64,000 nt of DNA from Sulfuritalea sp. (GCA_016708585.1 JADJFK010000001.1:1-64000); one strand, 5' to 3'; shown: positions 7,452 through 17,472, counted from the stretch's first letter. Notes: generated from the letters alone by a model not told the origin. Numbers and translations: made by a program.

Positions 7452-10270
7452 GCTGTCTTTCCTCCAAGGATGAAGTCGCGCACGACTTTCTTGCCCTCGT
7501 CGTGCAGCGCGGTGTCGGCGAACATGACGTGGTAGGCCAGCCGATCCGGATTCAGGTCTTCCCAGCGCTTGAGGGCGACGGCCTTGCGGCCTTCGGCGCT
7601 TTGCGGCGAGTCGCCGCGCGCGTGACGGGCAAGATCGGCGGTAATGGCGGGACTCTCGGTGTCTTTCTTGATCTCCACCACCAGATGCTTGCCATCGGCA
7701 CGGCGGATGACGAAATCGGGGGTGTAGCGGTGCCAGCGTCCGTCTTCGCCAAGGTATTCGGCAAGAAGTTCGGTCTTCGCCGGATCGGTCAGGCCGCCGG
7801 TGAACCACAGACCTTCGATGGCGTGGGCGTGATTCTTCAACAGGCCCAGGGTCCAGTCGAGGAATTCCGCCTCGGGCGCGGAATCAAAGTTGTAGCCCTC
7901 ATAGTGGAAGCTGGATTCCAGCGCGAGCGCGGCGTCGGCAGTGTTGCTTGCGGTCTTGTAGAGGCTGGCGCGCTCCTTGGCGAAGCTGATCCGCGCGGTA
8001 TAGACCGGCTGGCCGTCCTCGAAGCGAATGTCGAATCCGTCCGGTTTGACGAGGGCGATGGCGACGTCGATTTCCTCGTGATACTCCTCGTACTCGGCAC
8101 GCTGACTCTCGATTTGCCGCCCGAGATGGGGCAGGTGATGGGCGGGAATATCCGCTTCGCCATACGCAGTGCGCAGCGAGGAAAGCAGGTCGGCAGTCGC
8201 CAGGTGGTACTGGGCGCCGAGTTCGGCGGCGGCGGAATAAATGCCCCACTCCAGAACATCCGGCGACAAAGTCTCGTCGCCAGCATCCAGCCGCTGCAGG
8301 CGCGTGTCGCCGCCGGCGGTCTCGGCGATGGTGTAGGTGGCGACGACCGACGCGGCCGGGGCCGGCACGTCTGGCACGATTAAAGTCGGCGCTGGCGACA
8401 CGGCGCCCGCCGCACCAGTTGCCTTGCGCCGAAAGCGCAAGAGCCGCTTTTTAATCAGCAGCGGCGGCAAATGGGGCTTGTGCAAGCGGATTTCCTTCTC
8501 GATCCTCGCGGCATGCTGGGAGTCGAGTTCGTGAAGGCTGGTGCCGTAGGTTTCCGCCAGTTGCTCTTCCAGCGTTCTGCGATTGGTACTGGTGAGGTAG
8601 ACGCGCGCCGGATGGGTATTGCCGGGCACCTGGCGCAGGCAACGGGTAGCCGCCTGAAGCACGAAATTGTTGCTGTGCGCAAGCTTTCTCACCAGCGCGC
8701 AAGCAAACAGACTTGGACAGTTCCAGCCTTCCGTGCCCATGTTGACCAGCAGCAGGATGCGATGCGGCGCGGCGGGGTCGCGCGCCACGGCCTCGAAAGC
8801 GCGGCGCGTCGCTTCGGACGACTTGTTGTCCACAACCAGCACCGCGTCGGCGCCGATGCCGCGCCGAGCGAGCGCGGAGTCGATGGTCGGGCGCAGTTCG
8901 TCGCGGGTTTCGATGTTGGGGAAGTACAGCGCCAGACGCGCCGGCGCGCCGTTGGGAAGTGCGACGGGCCAGTAGTCGGCAGCGAAGTCGTCGATGACTT
9001 CCCCGACCAGTTGCGCGGCCTCGGCATCGCCGAGTTCGAAGACCTTGATGTTGCCGGCTAATTCTTTGAGTACCCCGTCGCGTATGCCCTCGCCCAGTCC
9101 GTACCAGGCCACCACGTCACGCAGCGGCTGGCGCTGGAAGTAGGGCGTGCCCGTGGCATTGACGACGACGATCAGATTCGTTTCGCGCGCCAGATAGTCG
9201 ATGGTACGGCGAACCTTCTTGATGCCGTCGTCCTTGAAGACGGGTTCGCCCGTGGTGGCGTTTGTTTCCCATTTGCCCAGCAGCTTCTGGCCGTAGGTGT
9301 GGTGGGCCTCGTCGGAGAACACCGCAAGATGCGGCAGCGAGGCAATGGCTTGCAGGCGCAGGTTGGCCAGTTCGGTCGCCTCCTCTTCCTTGACGCCGCC
9401 GAACAGCCGGTGCTGGGCGCCGCTCTTCGCCGTCGGTTTCTGGATGCGTATTTTTTCAGTGTTGGTGACGATGACATTGAAGCTGCTGCCCCAGGTGATG
9501 GGGATCTGCTTGTCGCCGTCGCGGGTGAAGGTGAGCTTCAGACTCGCAGCGAAGGGCTTGTGGAAGCGCGGAGGCAAGAGACGCTCATAGGGAATGTCAG
9601 CCAACTCCCGCAGCGCACCGAGAATCGTTTTGCCAGGCGCAAAGATCAGGGCGTTTTCGACGAATGGGCCGTCGGGATATTCGAGGGCAAGCGCGAATTC
9701 AGTGGCAACGATGCTCCCCATGAGGATGGTCTTGCCCGCGCCCATGGCCAGCGCCAGTATGTAGCTCGGATAGTCGAGCGCCAGCGATTCGCGCAGGCTT
9801 TCCAGACCGTGCTGTTTGACGAACGCGTTGTCGGTCGGGAGACGCTGGAGCAAGTTATCCAGGCCCTCGTCGGCGATCAGCGCGACGATTTCCGGAGAGG
9901 TCAGACCCATAGCTGCGCGTCGGTCGCGCAGTGCAGGGAACAACTGGGTATAGAGATCACCGATGCGCGGCGTATTCAGTACCAGGCGCAGATACCAGTA
10001 AGTCTCCAGTGCGCGAAATTGGGCGCGACGCAGGTAGCGCAACTGTCCGCCTTCTTCCTGGGCGTACTCAAGAATTTCCCGGATCGCCGGGAAATCAGAG
10101 CAGGGGTAGTTTTCGACCCGCCAAGTGTCAACGCCTTGGGCAAGAGCCTGAAAAAGATGGGTCATTGGCGGGGCGTAGTCCAGTAGAGGCGCAAGTATAT
10201 GCCAGCGAGTTGGGCGCGGTTCAGGGCCGGAAAAATGATTGCCTTTGTTGGCCGCGAGGTGAGCTTGCAT
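7448..10270 (-). CDS. res: DEAD/DEAH helicase - PD-(D/E)XK nuclease, Type III-like restriction subunit (Res)
   Basis: This 940-residue protein combines a superfamily 2 helicase with a C-terminal nuclease. Walker A is MGAGKT (to about residue 181), Walker B is DEAH (320-323), motif III is NATGTP, and the C-terminal motif is PDF-x12-VEIKK (D852, E866, K868). This architecture is that of Res subunits, which translocate on DNA and cut it together with Mod. It is the first gene of a res - ORF6N - mod operon. The start at 10270 has a weak ribosome site; an internal Met at residue 36 is an alternative. A dispersed repeat (8382-8407) encodes VSPAPTL in the region between helicase and nuclease. Confidence 0.9.
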   Translation of the reverse strand: MQAHLAANKGNHFSGPEPRPTRWHILAPLLDYAPPMTHLFQALAQGVDTWRVENYPCSDFPAIREILEYAQEEGGQLRYLRRAQFRALETYWYLRLVLNTPRIGDLYTQLFPALRDRRAAMGLTSPEIVALIADEGLDNLLQRLPTDNAFVKQHGLESLRESLALDYPSYILALAMGAGKTILMGSIVATEFALALEYPDGPFVENALIFAPGKTILGALRELADIPYERLLPPRFHKPFAASLKLTFTRDGDKQIPITWGSSFNVIVTNTEKIRIQKPTAKSGAQHRLFGGVKEEEATELANLRLQAIASLPHLAVFSDEAHHTYGQKLLGKWETNATTGEPVFKDDGIKKVRRTIDYLARETNLIVVVNATGTPYFQRQPLRDVVAWYGLGEGIRDGVLKELAGNIKVFELGDAEAAQLVGEVIDDFAADYWPVALPNGAPARLALYFPNIETRDELRPTIDSALARRGIGADAVLVVDNKSSEATRRAFEAVARDPAAPHRILLLVNMGTEGWNCPSLFACALVRKLAHSNNFVLQAATRCLRQVPGNTHPARVYLTSTNRRTLEEQLAETYGTSLHELDSQHAARIEKEIRLHKPHLPPLLIKKRLLRFRRKATGAAGAVSPAPTLIVPDVPAPAASVVATYTIAETAGGDTRLQRLDAGDETLSPDVLEWGIYSAAAELGAQYHLATADLLSSLRTAYGEADIPAHHLPHLGRQIESQRAEYEEYHEEIDVAIALVKPDGFDIRFEDGQPVYTARISFAKERASLYKTASNTADAALALESSFHYEGYNFDSAPEAEFLDWTLGLLKNHAHAIEGLWFTGGLTDPAKTELLAEYLGEDGRWHRYTPDFVIRRADGKHLVVEIKKDTESPAITADLARHARGDSPQSAEGRKAVALKRWEDLNPDRLAYHVMFADTALHDEGKKVVRDFILGGKTA
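8382..8407 (+). repeat. Dispersed repeat copy R5 (inside res)
   Basis: This copy is antisense to the restriction gene, which reads it as VSPAPTL. It lies in the low-complexity linker between the helicase and the nuclease part. Confidence 0.75.
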
Positions 10271-10340
10271 GCTTCTGATTGCGCGGCGCCTTTATCGCTT
10301 TGCCAGCCCCCCGGCGTGAAAGCCCGCAGCATGCCGTAAC

Positions 10341-10366
10341 CGCCGTCCCGCCAGCGCCGACTTTTT
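10341..10366 (-). repeat. Dispersed repeat copy R6
   Basis: This intergenic copy lies upstream of the restriction operon and of pepN. Apart from this repeat, the 192-bp gap shows no recognisable element. Confidence 0.8.
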
Positions 10367-10462
10367 GCGGCTGCCAGTTGACCGCAGCCGCCATCGCGCA
10401 AATACTGCCGCCTCCGCGCCGGCACCGTCGGCCCATCTCCGCCCGAGAGCACACTCACCACC

Positions 10463-13129
10463 ATGCGCACCGAAACGCCCCACGCCATCTACCTCAAGGA
10501 CTACACCCCGCCGGCCTGGCTGATCGACACGGTCGAGCTCCACGTCGCCATCCACGATGGCCATGCCGAGGTGCGCGCACGCCTCGCCTGCCGGCGCAAT
10601 CCGGCCAATCCGCAGCAGGACATGGTGTTCGACGGTGAAGAGCTGACGCTAGTGGAAGTCGGCGCTGACGGTACGGCGATCGCGCCATCGCGCTACACCG
10701 TCGGCGACGAAAGCCTGGCCCTGCACGGGCCGCTGCCCGATGCCTTCACGCTGGAAACCCTGGTCCGCATCGAGCCCGACAACAACACCCAGCTCTCCGG
10801 CCTCTACCGTTCCAAGGACGGCTACTTCACCCAGTGCGAGGCGCAGGGCTTTCGCCGCATCACCTTCTACCCGGACCGGCCCGACGTCATGGCGCGCTTC
10901 ACATGCACCATCGAGGCCGATCGCGCGCGCTTCCCGCAACTGCTGTCCAACGGCAACCTCGTCGCCACGGGCGTAGCGGAAGGCAATCGCCACTGGGCGC
11001 GCTGGGAGGACCCCTTCGCCAAGCCGGCCTACCTGTTCGCCCTGGTCGCGGCGAAGCTGGACGTGCTGGAGGACAGCTTCACCACGGCATCCGGGCGCAA
11101 GGTGCGCCTCGCGGTGTATGTCGAGCCGGGCAAGCTCGACCAGTGCGGCCACGCCATGGCGGCGCTGAAGAAGTCGATGAAGTGGGACGAAGAAAGATTC
11201 GGCCTGGAGATGGACCTCGACCATTACATGATCGTCGCGGTCGGCGACTTCAACATGGGCGCGATGGAGAACAAGGGCCTCAACATCTTCAATACCAAGT
11301 ACGTGCTGGCGCGGCAGGACACCGCCACCGACACCGACTACCAGGCCATCGAGCGCGTCGTCGCCCACGAGTACTTCCACAACTGGACCGGCAACCGCGT
11401 CACCTGCCGCGACTGGTTCCAGTTGTCCTTGAAGGAAGGCCTCACGGTGTTCCGCGACCAGGAGTTCGGCGCCGACGTGCATTCGCGCGCGGTGACGCGC
11501 ATCCAGGAAGTGCGCCAGTTGCGCGTCGCCCAGTTCCCCGAGGATGCCGGGCCGATGGCGCATCCGATCCGGCCCGCCTCCTACGCCGAGATCAACAACT
11601 TCTACACCGCCACGGTCTACGAAAAAGGCGCCGAGGTGGTGCGCATGATCCACACCCTGCTCGGCCGCGACAATTTCCGCAAGGGCATGGACCTCTACTT
11701 CCGGCGCCACGACGGCCAGGCCGTGACCTGCGAGGACTTCGTCGCCGCGATGCAGGATGCATCGAAGGTCGACCTCGGCCAGTTCCGCCGCTGGTACGCG
11801 CGCGCCGGCACGCCGCACTTGAAGGCTACCGGCACTTACGACGCGGCCGCCAAACGCTACACGCTGACGCTGGCGCAATCGCTGGCGCCCACCGCCTACG
11901 AGCGCAAGCTGCAGGAGGCCGGCATCGCCATCGACGACGGCCCCTTGCACATCCCGGTCGCCGTCGGCCTGGTGTTGCCGGATGGCAGCGATGCGTTGCC
12001 GTCCGGCACGCAAGTACTTTCGCTGACCGCAGCCACGCAAAGCATCGTCTTCGAGAACATCGCCGCCGCGCCGGTGGCCTCGCTGCTGCGCGGTTTCTCG
12101 GCGCCGGTGCATCTCGACTTCGAACAGACGGACGCCGAGTTGGCCCACCTGATGGCCCACGACAGCGATGCCTTCAACCGCTGGGAAGCCGGGCAGCGCC
12201 TGGCCACCCGCGTCCTGCTCGCCGGCATCGCCGTGGCGGGCGCCGGCACCGGCTGGATCCCCGACGCCTACGTCGCCGCCGTCGCCCGCGTGCTCGACGA
12301 TGGGCTCACCGGAGATCCGGCGCTCGCCGCCGAAGCCCTGGTGCTGCCGGCCGAACAGGTGCTGGCCGAGGAGGTGGCGGGGCGCGGCCAGGCCATCGAC
12401 CCCGAGGCCATCCACGCCGCGCGCCTGGCATTGCGCCGCCATCTCGCGGCGCTGCTGCGCGACCAATTCGAGGCCGTGTGGCAGGCGTTGGCGCCGACCG
12501 CGCCCTACGCGCCGGACGGCGCCCAGGTCGGCCGCCGCGCCCTGCGCAACCTCTGCCTGGCCTATCTCGCCGAGAGCGAACCGGCCCATCTCAAGTCGAG
12601 CGTCATGCCGCGCCTGCTGGCGCAACTCGACGGCGCCGGCAACATGACCGACGTCATGGCCGCGCTGGGAACGCTGGCCAACCTCGACCTGCCCGAGCGT
12701 GAAGCGGCGCTCGCCGCCTTCCATGAGAAGTGGAAAGACGAAGCGCTGGTGGTCGACAAATGGCTGCAGGTGCAAGCCACCTCGCGCCTGCCCGGCACCG
12801 CGCAGTGCGTGCGCGAACTGATGCGGCATGCGGCCTTCGACATCCGCAACCCGAACAAGGTGTATGCGCTGGTGCGGGCCTTCTGCGGCGCCAACCCGCG
12901 CCACTTCCATGCCGCCGACGGCGAAGGCTACCGGCTCGCCGCCGACGTCATCATCGAATTGCAGGCGATGAATCCGCAGGTCGCCTCGCGCATCGCGCGC
13001 AGCTTCGACCGCTGGCGCAAGTTCGACGCCGGCCGCCAGGCCCATGCCCGTGCCGCGCTGGAACGCATCCAGGCCTGCGCCGGGCTGGCGCGCGACGTCG
13101 CCGAGGTGGTCGGCAACGCGCTGAAGTGA
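10463..13129 (+). CDS. pepN: Aminopeptidase N (M1 zinc metallopeptidase)
   Basis: This 888-residue cytoplasmic aminopeptidase removes N-terminal residues from peptides. The substrate-binding motif GAMEN is at residues 266-270, and the zinc site HEYFH (302-306) is followed by Glu325 in LKEGLT. The length and the C-terminal helical domain match the E. coli-type PepN. The ATG at 10463 fits the family start (MRTETPHAIYLKDY). No signal peptide is visible, and no operon partner adjoins it. Confidence 0.96.
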   Translation: MRTETPHAIYLKDYTPPAWLIDTVELHVAIHDGHAEVRARLACRRNPANPQQDMVFDGEELTLVEVGADGTAIAPSRYTVGDESLALHGPLPDAFTLETLVRIEPDNNTQLSGLYRSKDGYFTQCEAQGFRRITFYPDRPDVMARFTCTIEADRARFPQLLSNGNLVATGVAEGNRHWARWEDPFAKPAYLFALVAAKLDVLEDSFTTASGRKVRLAVYVEPGKLDQCGHAMAALKKSMKWDEERFGLEMDLDHYMIVAVGDFNMGAMENKGLNIFNTKYVLARQDTATDTDYQAIERVVAHEYFHNWTGNRVTCRDWFQLSLKEGLTVFRDQEFGADVHSRAVTRIQEVRQLRVAQFPEDAGPMAHPIRPASYAEINNFYTATVYEKGAEVVRMIHTLLGRDNFRKGMDLYFRRHDGQAVTCEDFVAAMQDASKVDLGQFRRWYARAGTPHLKATGTYDAAAKRYTLTLAQSLAPTAYERKLQEAGIAIDDGPLHIPVAVGLVLPDGSDALPSGTQVLSLTAATQSIVFENIAAAPVASLLRGFSAPVHLDFEQTDAELAHLMAHDSDAFNRWEAGQRLATRVLLAGIAVAGAGTGWIPDAYVAAVARVLDDGLTGDPALAAEALVLPAEQVLAEEVAGRGQAIDPEAIHAARLALRRHLAALLRDQFEAVWQALAPTAPYAPDGAQVGRRALRNLCLAYLAESEPAHLKSSVMPRLLAQLDGAGNMTDVMAALGTLANLDLPEREAALAAFHEKWKDEALVVDKWLQVQATSRLPGTAQCVRELMRHAAFDIRNPNKVYALVRAFCGANPRHFHAADGEGYRLAADVIIELQAMNPQVASRIARSFDRWRKFDAGRQAHARAALERIQACAGLARDVAEVVGNALK

Positions 13130-13168
13130 GGCAACGCCGGCCGCGCCTGCCGAAATATGGAGTTGTTC

Positions 13169-13193
13169 GCCGTAGCGCCAGCGCCGACTTTTC
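13169..13193 (-). repeat. Dispersed repeat copy R7
   Basis: This intergenic copy lies between pepN and the UbiE-like gene. It differs from the core at a few positions. Confidence 0.7.
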
Positions 13194-13289
13194 CCATTCG
13201 ACGGCCAAGCCGACTTGACAGGCCGCCGCTATGAAGGCTAAATCCGTCGTCTATCAGCAAAATCTAATTCACCTGCAGGAGAATCGACC

Positions 13290-14048
13290 ATGGCACCTCC
13301 CCCGCTGGCCTCGCGCGAGGCGGTTCGCGAACAACGCTTCGGCGAACTCTGGAACAACGACCTGAACGATGCCTTCGCCGACATCGCGCGCTATTACGAC
13401 CGCGCCAACGAGATCGCCGCGCTCGGCCTCTGGAGCAGCTTCCTCAGGCGTTTCATGCAGACGGTGGACATCACGCCGCAGCAAAAGGTGCTCGACGTCT
13501 GCGCCGGCACCAACGCCATCGGCGTTGCCCTGCTCAAGCGCGAACCGACGCTGGATGTGCATGCCATGGACCGCAGCGCCGAGATGCAGGCCGTCGGCCA
13601 GGAAAATGCCAAAGCCCTGGGCTTCACGATCAAGAGCACCATCGGCGACGTGCATACCCTGCCCTTCCCCGACAACCACTTCGACGTCGTCACCCTGCAG
13701 TTCGCCTCGCGCCACCTGCGCGTGCGCGAGGTGTTCAGCGAGATCCTGCGCGTACTCAAGCCGGGCGGCCACTTCCACCATTCGGACATGCTGCGCCCGC
13801 GCAATCCGATCGTGAAGAACCTGTATTACGCCTACCTCAGGACCTGCCTCAACTTCACCAGCCTGATCGTCGGCAGCAGCCCGGCGGCGACCCGCTTCAA
13901 GCAGTATTTCATCGATGCGCTGGACCTGTTCTATACGGCGGAAGAGTTGTCGATCGTGCTGCGCGAACTGGGTTTCGTCGAGGTGACGGTAGATACCGTG
14001 TTCCACGGCATGATCGGCTTCCACCGGGCGGTCAAGCCGGGGGGCTGA
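13290..14048 (+). CDS. UbiE-like class I SAM methyltransferase
   Basis: This 252-residue protein has the SAM-binding motif VLDVCAGTNAIGVAL (from about residue 67), acidic motif II in DVHAMDRS, and LPFPDNHFDVVTLQF. The N-terminal YYDRANEIAALGLWSSFLRR and the late LRPRNPIVKNLYYAYLR resemble UbiE/MenG quinone methyltransferases. The usual GTG of UbiE is replaced by AGT in motif I. It may be a paralogue acting on ubiquinone, menaquinone or a related lipid, not the housekeeping UbiE. A good ribosome site (CAGGAG) precedes the ATG. The gene stands alone. Confidence 0.8.
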   Translation: MAPPPLASREAVREQRFGELWNNDLNDAFADIARYYDRANEIAALGLWSSFLRRFMQTVDITPQQKVLDVCAGTNAIGVALLKREPTLDVHAMDRSAEMQAVGQENAKALGFTIKSTIGDVHTLPFPDNHFDVVTLQFASRHLRVREVFSEILRVLKPGGHFHHSDMLRPRNPIVKNLYYAYLRTCLNFTSLIVGSSPAATRFKQYFIDALDLFYTAEELSIVLRELGFVEVTVDTVFHGMIGFHRAVKPGG

Positions 14049-14108
14049 AGGCGGGTCGATCGCGTCACACGTCCTGCGGCTGATGACGGGCAGGGCGGTG
14101 GTGTCGGC

Positions 14109-14133
14109 GATGTCGGCGCCGGCGACACGGCGG
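14109..14133 (+). repeat. Dispersed repeat copy R8
   Basis: This intergenic copy with an exact core lies upstream of the sensor-kinase gene. Confidence 0.75.
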
Positions 14134-14218
14134 CGACTGACGATCCGCCATTGACGGATCGCATGCCGGCAGCTCCCGGCAGTTGCAATGGGGAGGGGGT
14201 CACGGCACACTCTGGCCG

Positions 14219-16027
14219 ATGACGCAAACAAGTTCCGTCCCGCCGTCGAGCGGACCGCGCCGTGTCAAGGCGCGCTTCATGGTGCCCCTCGCCGTGGTGC
14301 TCATGTTCATCATGGGGGTGTTTGCGGTCGCGATCCTGATGGTCGAGGCGCATATTCGCGACCGGGACATCGCCGAGCGGACGGCGGCGGTGGAGCAGAT
14401 CTTCCTGCAGAAGATGGACAAGGATACCAACCTGATGGTGGCGACGATGCGCGCCCTGATGACCAACCAGGCCATCGAGCGCGCCTTTCGCCAGCGCGAC
14501 CGCGAGGCCCTCGCGCAGCTCGGCGGGCCATTGTTCGCCAGCCTGCGCGATCATCACCGCATTACGCATTTGTACTTCAGCGGGCCGGACCTGGTGAATT
14601 TCTATCGCTTCCACAGTCCGGAGGAGTTCGGCGACCGGATCGACCGGGTCACCACGCTCAAGGCGCAGGCGCGCCAGGAGCCGGTGCATGGCCTGGAACT
14701 GGGCGCGCTGGGGACCTTGACGCTGCGCCTGGTGATGCCCTGGCGCAGCGAAGGCAAGGTGCTCGGCTACCTCGAGATCGGCGAGGAAATCGAGCACCTG
14801 ATGGGCGAGTTGCGGGACGGCCTGGCGGTGGACATGCTGGTGCTGCTGGACAAGCAGATGGTGTTGCCGGAACAGTGGCAGCGCGGTCAGGCCCTGATGA
14901 AGCGCGAGGGCAACTGGGATCGCTTTGCGACCCATGTCGCGCTGGCGCAGACAGTCGATCAGCTGCCGGCGGCGCTCGACGAACCGACGCTGCAAAAGCT
15001 GCTTGCCGGGCGGACCGTGAAGATCAGGGAAAGCGGGCGCTCGCTGCACCTGGCCCTGATTCCCCTGCGCGATGTCGGTCGGCGCCACATCGGCGACCTG
15101 GTGGTGATTCGCGACATCACCGCGCTGGAGTTTGCCTTTCAATGGTCGATCGCGATCGTCACCGCGATCGGCCTGCTGGCCGCCATCGGAGTGCTCGGCG
15201 CGTTCTACCTGGCGCTTGACCGGGTCGAGCAGGATTACCGGCGCCAGCACGATCTCGAACACCAGTTGCTGCGCCTCAATGCCCAGCACAGCCGGATCCT
15301 GCAACTCGAAAAGCTGTCGGCCCTGGGTACGATGGTCGGCAGCATCGCCCACCAGCTCAACAATCCGCTGGTCGGCGTGGTCAATCTGGCGCAGCTGGCC
15401 GAGCGCGAAGCCGGCGATCCGCAACGCATCCGCGATCTGCTGCGGGAAATTCGCGGCGCCGGCGAGGACTGCCATGCCTTCGTCAAGCGCATGCTGGCGT
15501 TTTCCAAGGTTTCCTGTTTCGACAGCAAGTCGACGCCGATGGCGGAGTTGATCGAGGATACCGTGCTGCTGTTCCGGCAGACCGAAAACAGGCATCTGCC
15601 GGTCGAGGTGAAACTGCCGGAGGAGCCGGTGGTCCTCGACATCGATCCGATCCTGATCCGCCATGCCCTGTTCAACCTGCTGGTCAACGCGGCACAGGCC
15701 ACCACCGGCGATGGCGCCATCCTGATCACCGTGGCACGCGAAAATGATCCGGTGCGCGGGCTGCCGGGCTGGTCGCTGGCGGTGAGCGATCACGGCCAGG
15801 GCATGGCGCCGGAGGTGATGGAGAATATCTTCGTGCCCTTCTACACCACGCACAGCGACGGTACCGGGCTCGGGCTGCCGGTGGTGCAGCATGTCGCCTT
15901 GCTGCATGACGGGCAGGTCAGCGTCAGCAGCGAGCCCGGCCGTGGCACGCGAATTGCGGTGTGGTTACCCGACTCGTTGCCAGATTCCATGCCCGACGCA
16001 CCCGAAGATGATTCCGTCCATGCCTGA
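14219..16027 (+). CDS. Membrane sensor histidine kinase
   Basis: This 602-residue kinase has a first membrane segment at about residues 20-42 and an extracytoplasmic Cache-like sensor of about 260 residues. A second membrane segment is at about 304-330, followed by a coiled-coil linker. The H-box is IAHQLNNPLVGVVNL with phospho-acceptor His378. The ATPase domain shows NLLVNAAQA (N box), DHGQGM (G1) and GTGLGLPVV (G2). The ATG at 14219 was preferred to a TTG at 14183. It overlaps the sigma54-type regulator gene by eight bases and so forms its cognate pair. The target is probably the cytochrome operon downstream; the signal is unknown. Confidence 0.9.
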   Translation: MTQTSSVPPSSGPRRVKARFMVPLAVVLMFIMGVFAVAILMVEAHIRDRDIAERTAAVEQIFLQKMDKDTNLMVATMRALMTNQAIERAFRQRDREALAQLGGPLFASLRDHHRITHLYFSGPDLVNFYRFHSPEEFGDRIDRVTTLKAQARQEPVHGLELGALGTLTLRLVMPWRSEGKVLGYLEIGEEIEHLMGELRDGLAVDMLVLLDKQMVLPEQWQRGQALMKREGNWDRFATHVALAQTVDQLPAALDEPTLQKLLAGRTVKIRESGRSLHLALIPLRDVGRRHIGDLVVIRDITALEFAFQWSIAIVTAIGLLAAIGVLGAFYLALDRVEQDYRRQHDLEHQLLRLNAQHSRILQLEKLSALGTMVGSIAHQLNNPLVGVVNLAQLAEREAGDPQRIRDLLREIRGAGEDCHAFVKRMLAFSKVSCFDSKSTPMAELIEDTVLLFRQTENRHLPVEVKLPEEPVVLDIDPILIRHALFNLLVNAAQATTGDGAILITVARENDPVRGLPGWSLAVSDHGQGMAPEVMENIFVPFYTTHSDGTGLGLPVVQHVALLHDGQVSVSSEPGRGTRIAVWLPDSLPDSMPDAPEDDSVHA

Positions 16028-17396
16028 GATCCTGCCCAAAATTCTCGTCGTCGATGACGATCGCCATACCCGCATCCTGTTCGACCGCTTGCTGGCCAGA
16101 ACCGCCGTGGTCAGCCTGGCCGTCGACGGCGCAGAGGCGCGCAGGCTGTTCGCGGCGGAGGACTTCAATCTGGTGCTGATGGACCAGCGCCTGCCGAGCG
16201 ACAACGGCATCGACTTGCTGCGCGAGTTCCGGGCGCGGCGGCCGCATCTGGTCGGCATCCTGATGACCGGTTTCGCCGATGTGCGCGATGCGGTGGCGGC
16301 GGTGCGCGAGGGCGTGTTCGACTACCTGACCAAGCCCTTCGAAGACCTCGAAGCGCTGGAAGCGGTGATCGGCAAGGCGCTGGAGCTGGATCGGGCCTAT
16401 CGGGAAATCCACGGACTGCGCGCCCGGCTGTCGAGCGAATCGGGCACGCCGGAGGTCATCGCGCAGTCGCCGGCCATGGAACGCGTGCTGGGCCAGATCC
16501 GCCAGATTGCCGGGCTCGATACCACGGTGTTGCTGGAGGGTGAAAGCGGTACCGGCAAGGAACTCGCGGCGCGGCTGATCCACTCCCTGAGCAAGCGCGC
16601 GGACAAGCAGTTTCTCGAAGTCAATTGCGGCGGGCTGCCGGAAACCCTGCTGGAAAGCCTGTTGTTCGGCTACGAGAAGGGGGCGTTCACCGGGGCCGGC
16701 CAGGCCAATCCGGGTTATTTCGAAAAGGCGCACGGCGGCAACCTGTTCCTCGACGAAATCGCCGACATGAGCCCGAAGCTGCAAAGCAGCCTGCTGCGCG
16801 TGTTGCAGGACCACAGCTTCACGCGTATCGGCAGCACCCAGGCACGCCGGGCCGACTTCCGCCTGATCTGTGCCACCAACCGTTCGCTGCTGGGCGAAGT
16901 CAAGGCCGGCCGCTTTCGCGAAGACCTGTATTACCGGATTGCGGTGGTGACGGTCGGCCTGCCGCCCTTGCGCGAGCGTGCCGGCGACATCGTGCCGCTG
17001 ACCGCGTATTTCCTCGACCACTACAACGCGAAATTCGGCAAGGCCAGCGGGCCGCTGACGCCGGCGGCCCTGCAGGCGCTGGAGCGCTGCCGCTGGGAGG
17101 GCAACGTGCGCGAGCTTCAGCATTGCATCGAGCGTACCGTCGCGCTGCACGCGGGCGGTCCGATCGATGTCGCGCACCTGTTTCCCGCCGGCGAGCCTTC
17201 GACGCGCGCGGCGCAGGCCGCGGGCGCTGCGCCGGCGTTGCGCTACCAGGACGCGCGCGAGGAGTTCGAGCAGCAATACTTCCGGCATCTGATCGACACC
17301 GCCGGAGGGAACATGTCGGAGGCGGCGCGCCTCTCCGGCATCCCGCGGCAGAATCTTTATGTGCGCATGAAGCGATGGGGGATTGTCACTGATTAG
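16020..17396 (+). CDS. NtrC-family sigma54-dependent response regulator
   Basis: This 458-residue activator has a receiver domain (acidic pocket VVDDD, phospho-acceptor Asp55 in LVLMDQRLP). An AAA+ domain follows, with Walker A GESGTGKE (about 174-181) and the sigma54-contacting GAFTGA loop (about 221). A C-terminal Fis-type helix-turn-helix is seen in GNMSEAARLSGIPRQNLYVR. An intact GAFTGA predicts activation of sigma54 polymerase. It is co-translated with the kinase gene and ends 76 bp before a perfect sigma54 promoter (17473-17488), which is the most likely target. Confidence 0.94.
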   Translation: MPEILPKILVVDDDRHTRILFDRLLARTAVVSLAVDGAEARRLFAAEDFNLVLMDQRLPSDNGIDLLREFRARRPHLVGILMTGFADVRDAVAAVREGVFDYLTKPFEDLEALEAVIGKALELDRAYREIHGLRARLSSESGTPEVIAQSPAMERVLGQIRQIAGLDTTVLLEGESGTGKELAARLIHSLSKRADKQFLEVNCGGLPETLLESLLFGYEKGAFTGAGQANPGYFEKAHGGNLFLDEIADMSPKLQSSLLRVLQDHSFTRIGSTQARRADFRLICATNRSLLGEVKAGRFREDLYYRIAVVTVGLPPLRERAGDIVPLTAYFLDHYNAKFGKASGPLTPAALQALERCRWEGNVRELQHCIERTVALHAGGPIDVAHLFPAGEPSTRAAQAAGAAPALRYQDAREEFEQQYFRHLIDTAGGNMSEAARLSGIPRQNLYVRMKRWGIVTD

Positions 17397-17425
17397 CGAC
17401 AGGCGTCGTGATCAAGCGACAATCC
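17380..17425. promoter_or_regulatory. Candidate enhancer (inverted repeat) for the sigma54 promoter
   Basis: Arms GGATTGTC (17380-17387) and GACAATCC (17418-17425) form an 8-bp inverted repeat that starts in the regulator's last codons. It lies about 50-95 bp upstream of the sigma54 promoter, a plausible activator-binding distance. The assignment is positional. Confidence 0.4.
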
Positions 17426-17472
17426 GGCGGCGTTTCCGGACGTATAGGGCCGCGGGCTACGGAAACCGCCTG

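Noticed and set aside
10655..10678. Repeat-like sequence inside pepN
   Set aside because: It shares the GTCGGCGCTG start but differs at several later positions and encodes ordinary PepN sequence, so chance similarity is more likely than a repeat copy.
13931..15907. Long minus-strand open frame (658 codons) opposite the sensor kinase gene
   Set aside because: It is a shadow of high-GC coding: it has low-complexity His/Gln/Arg-rich sequence and no domain, while the plus strand has all kinase motifs.
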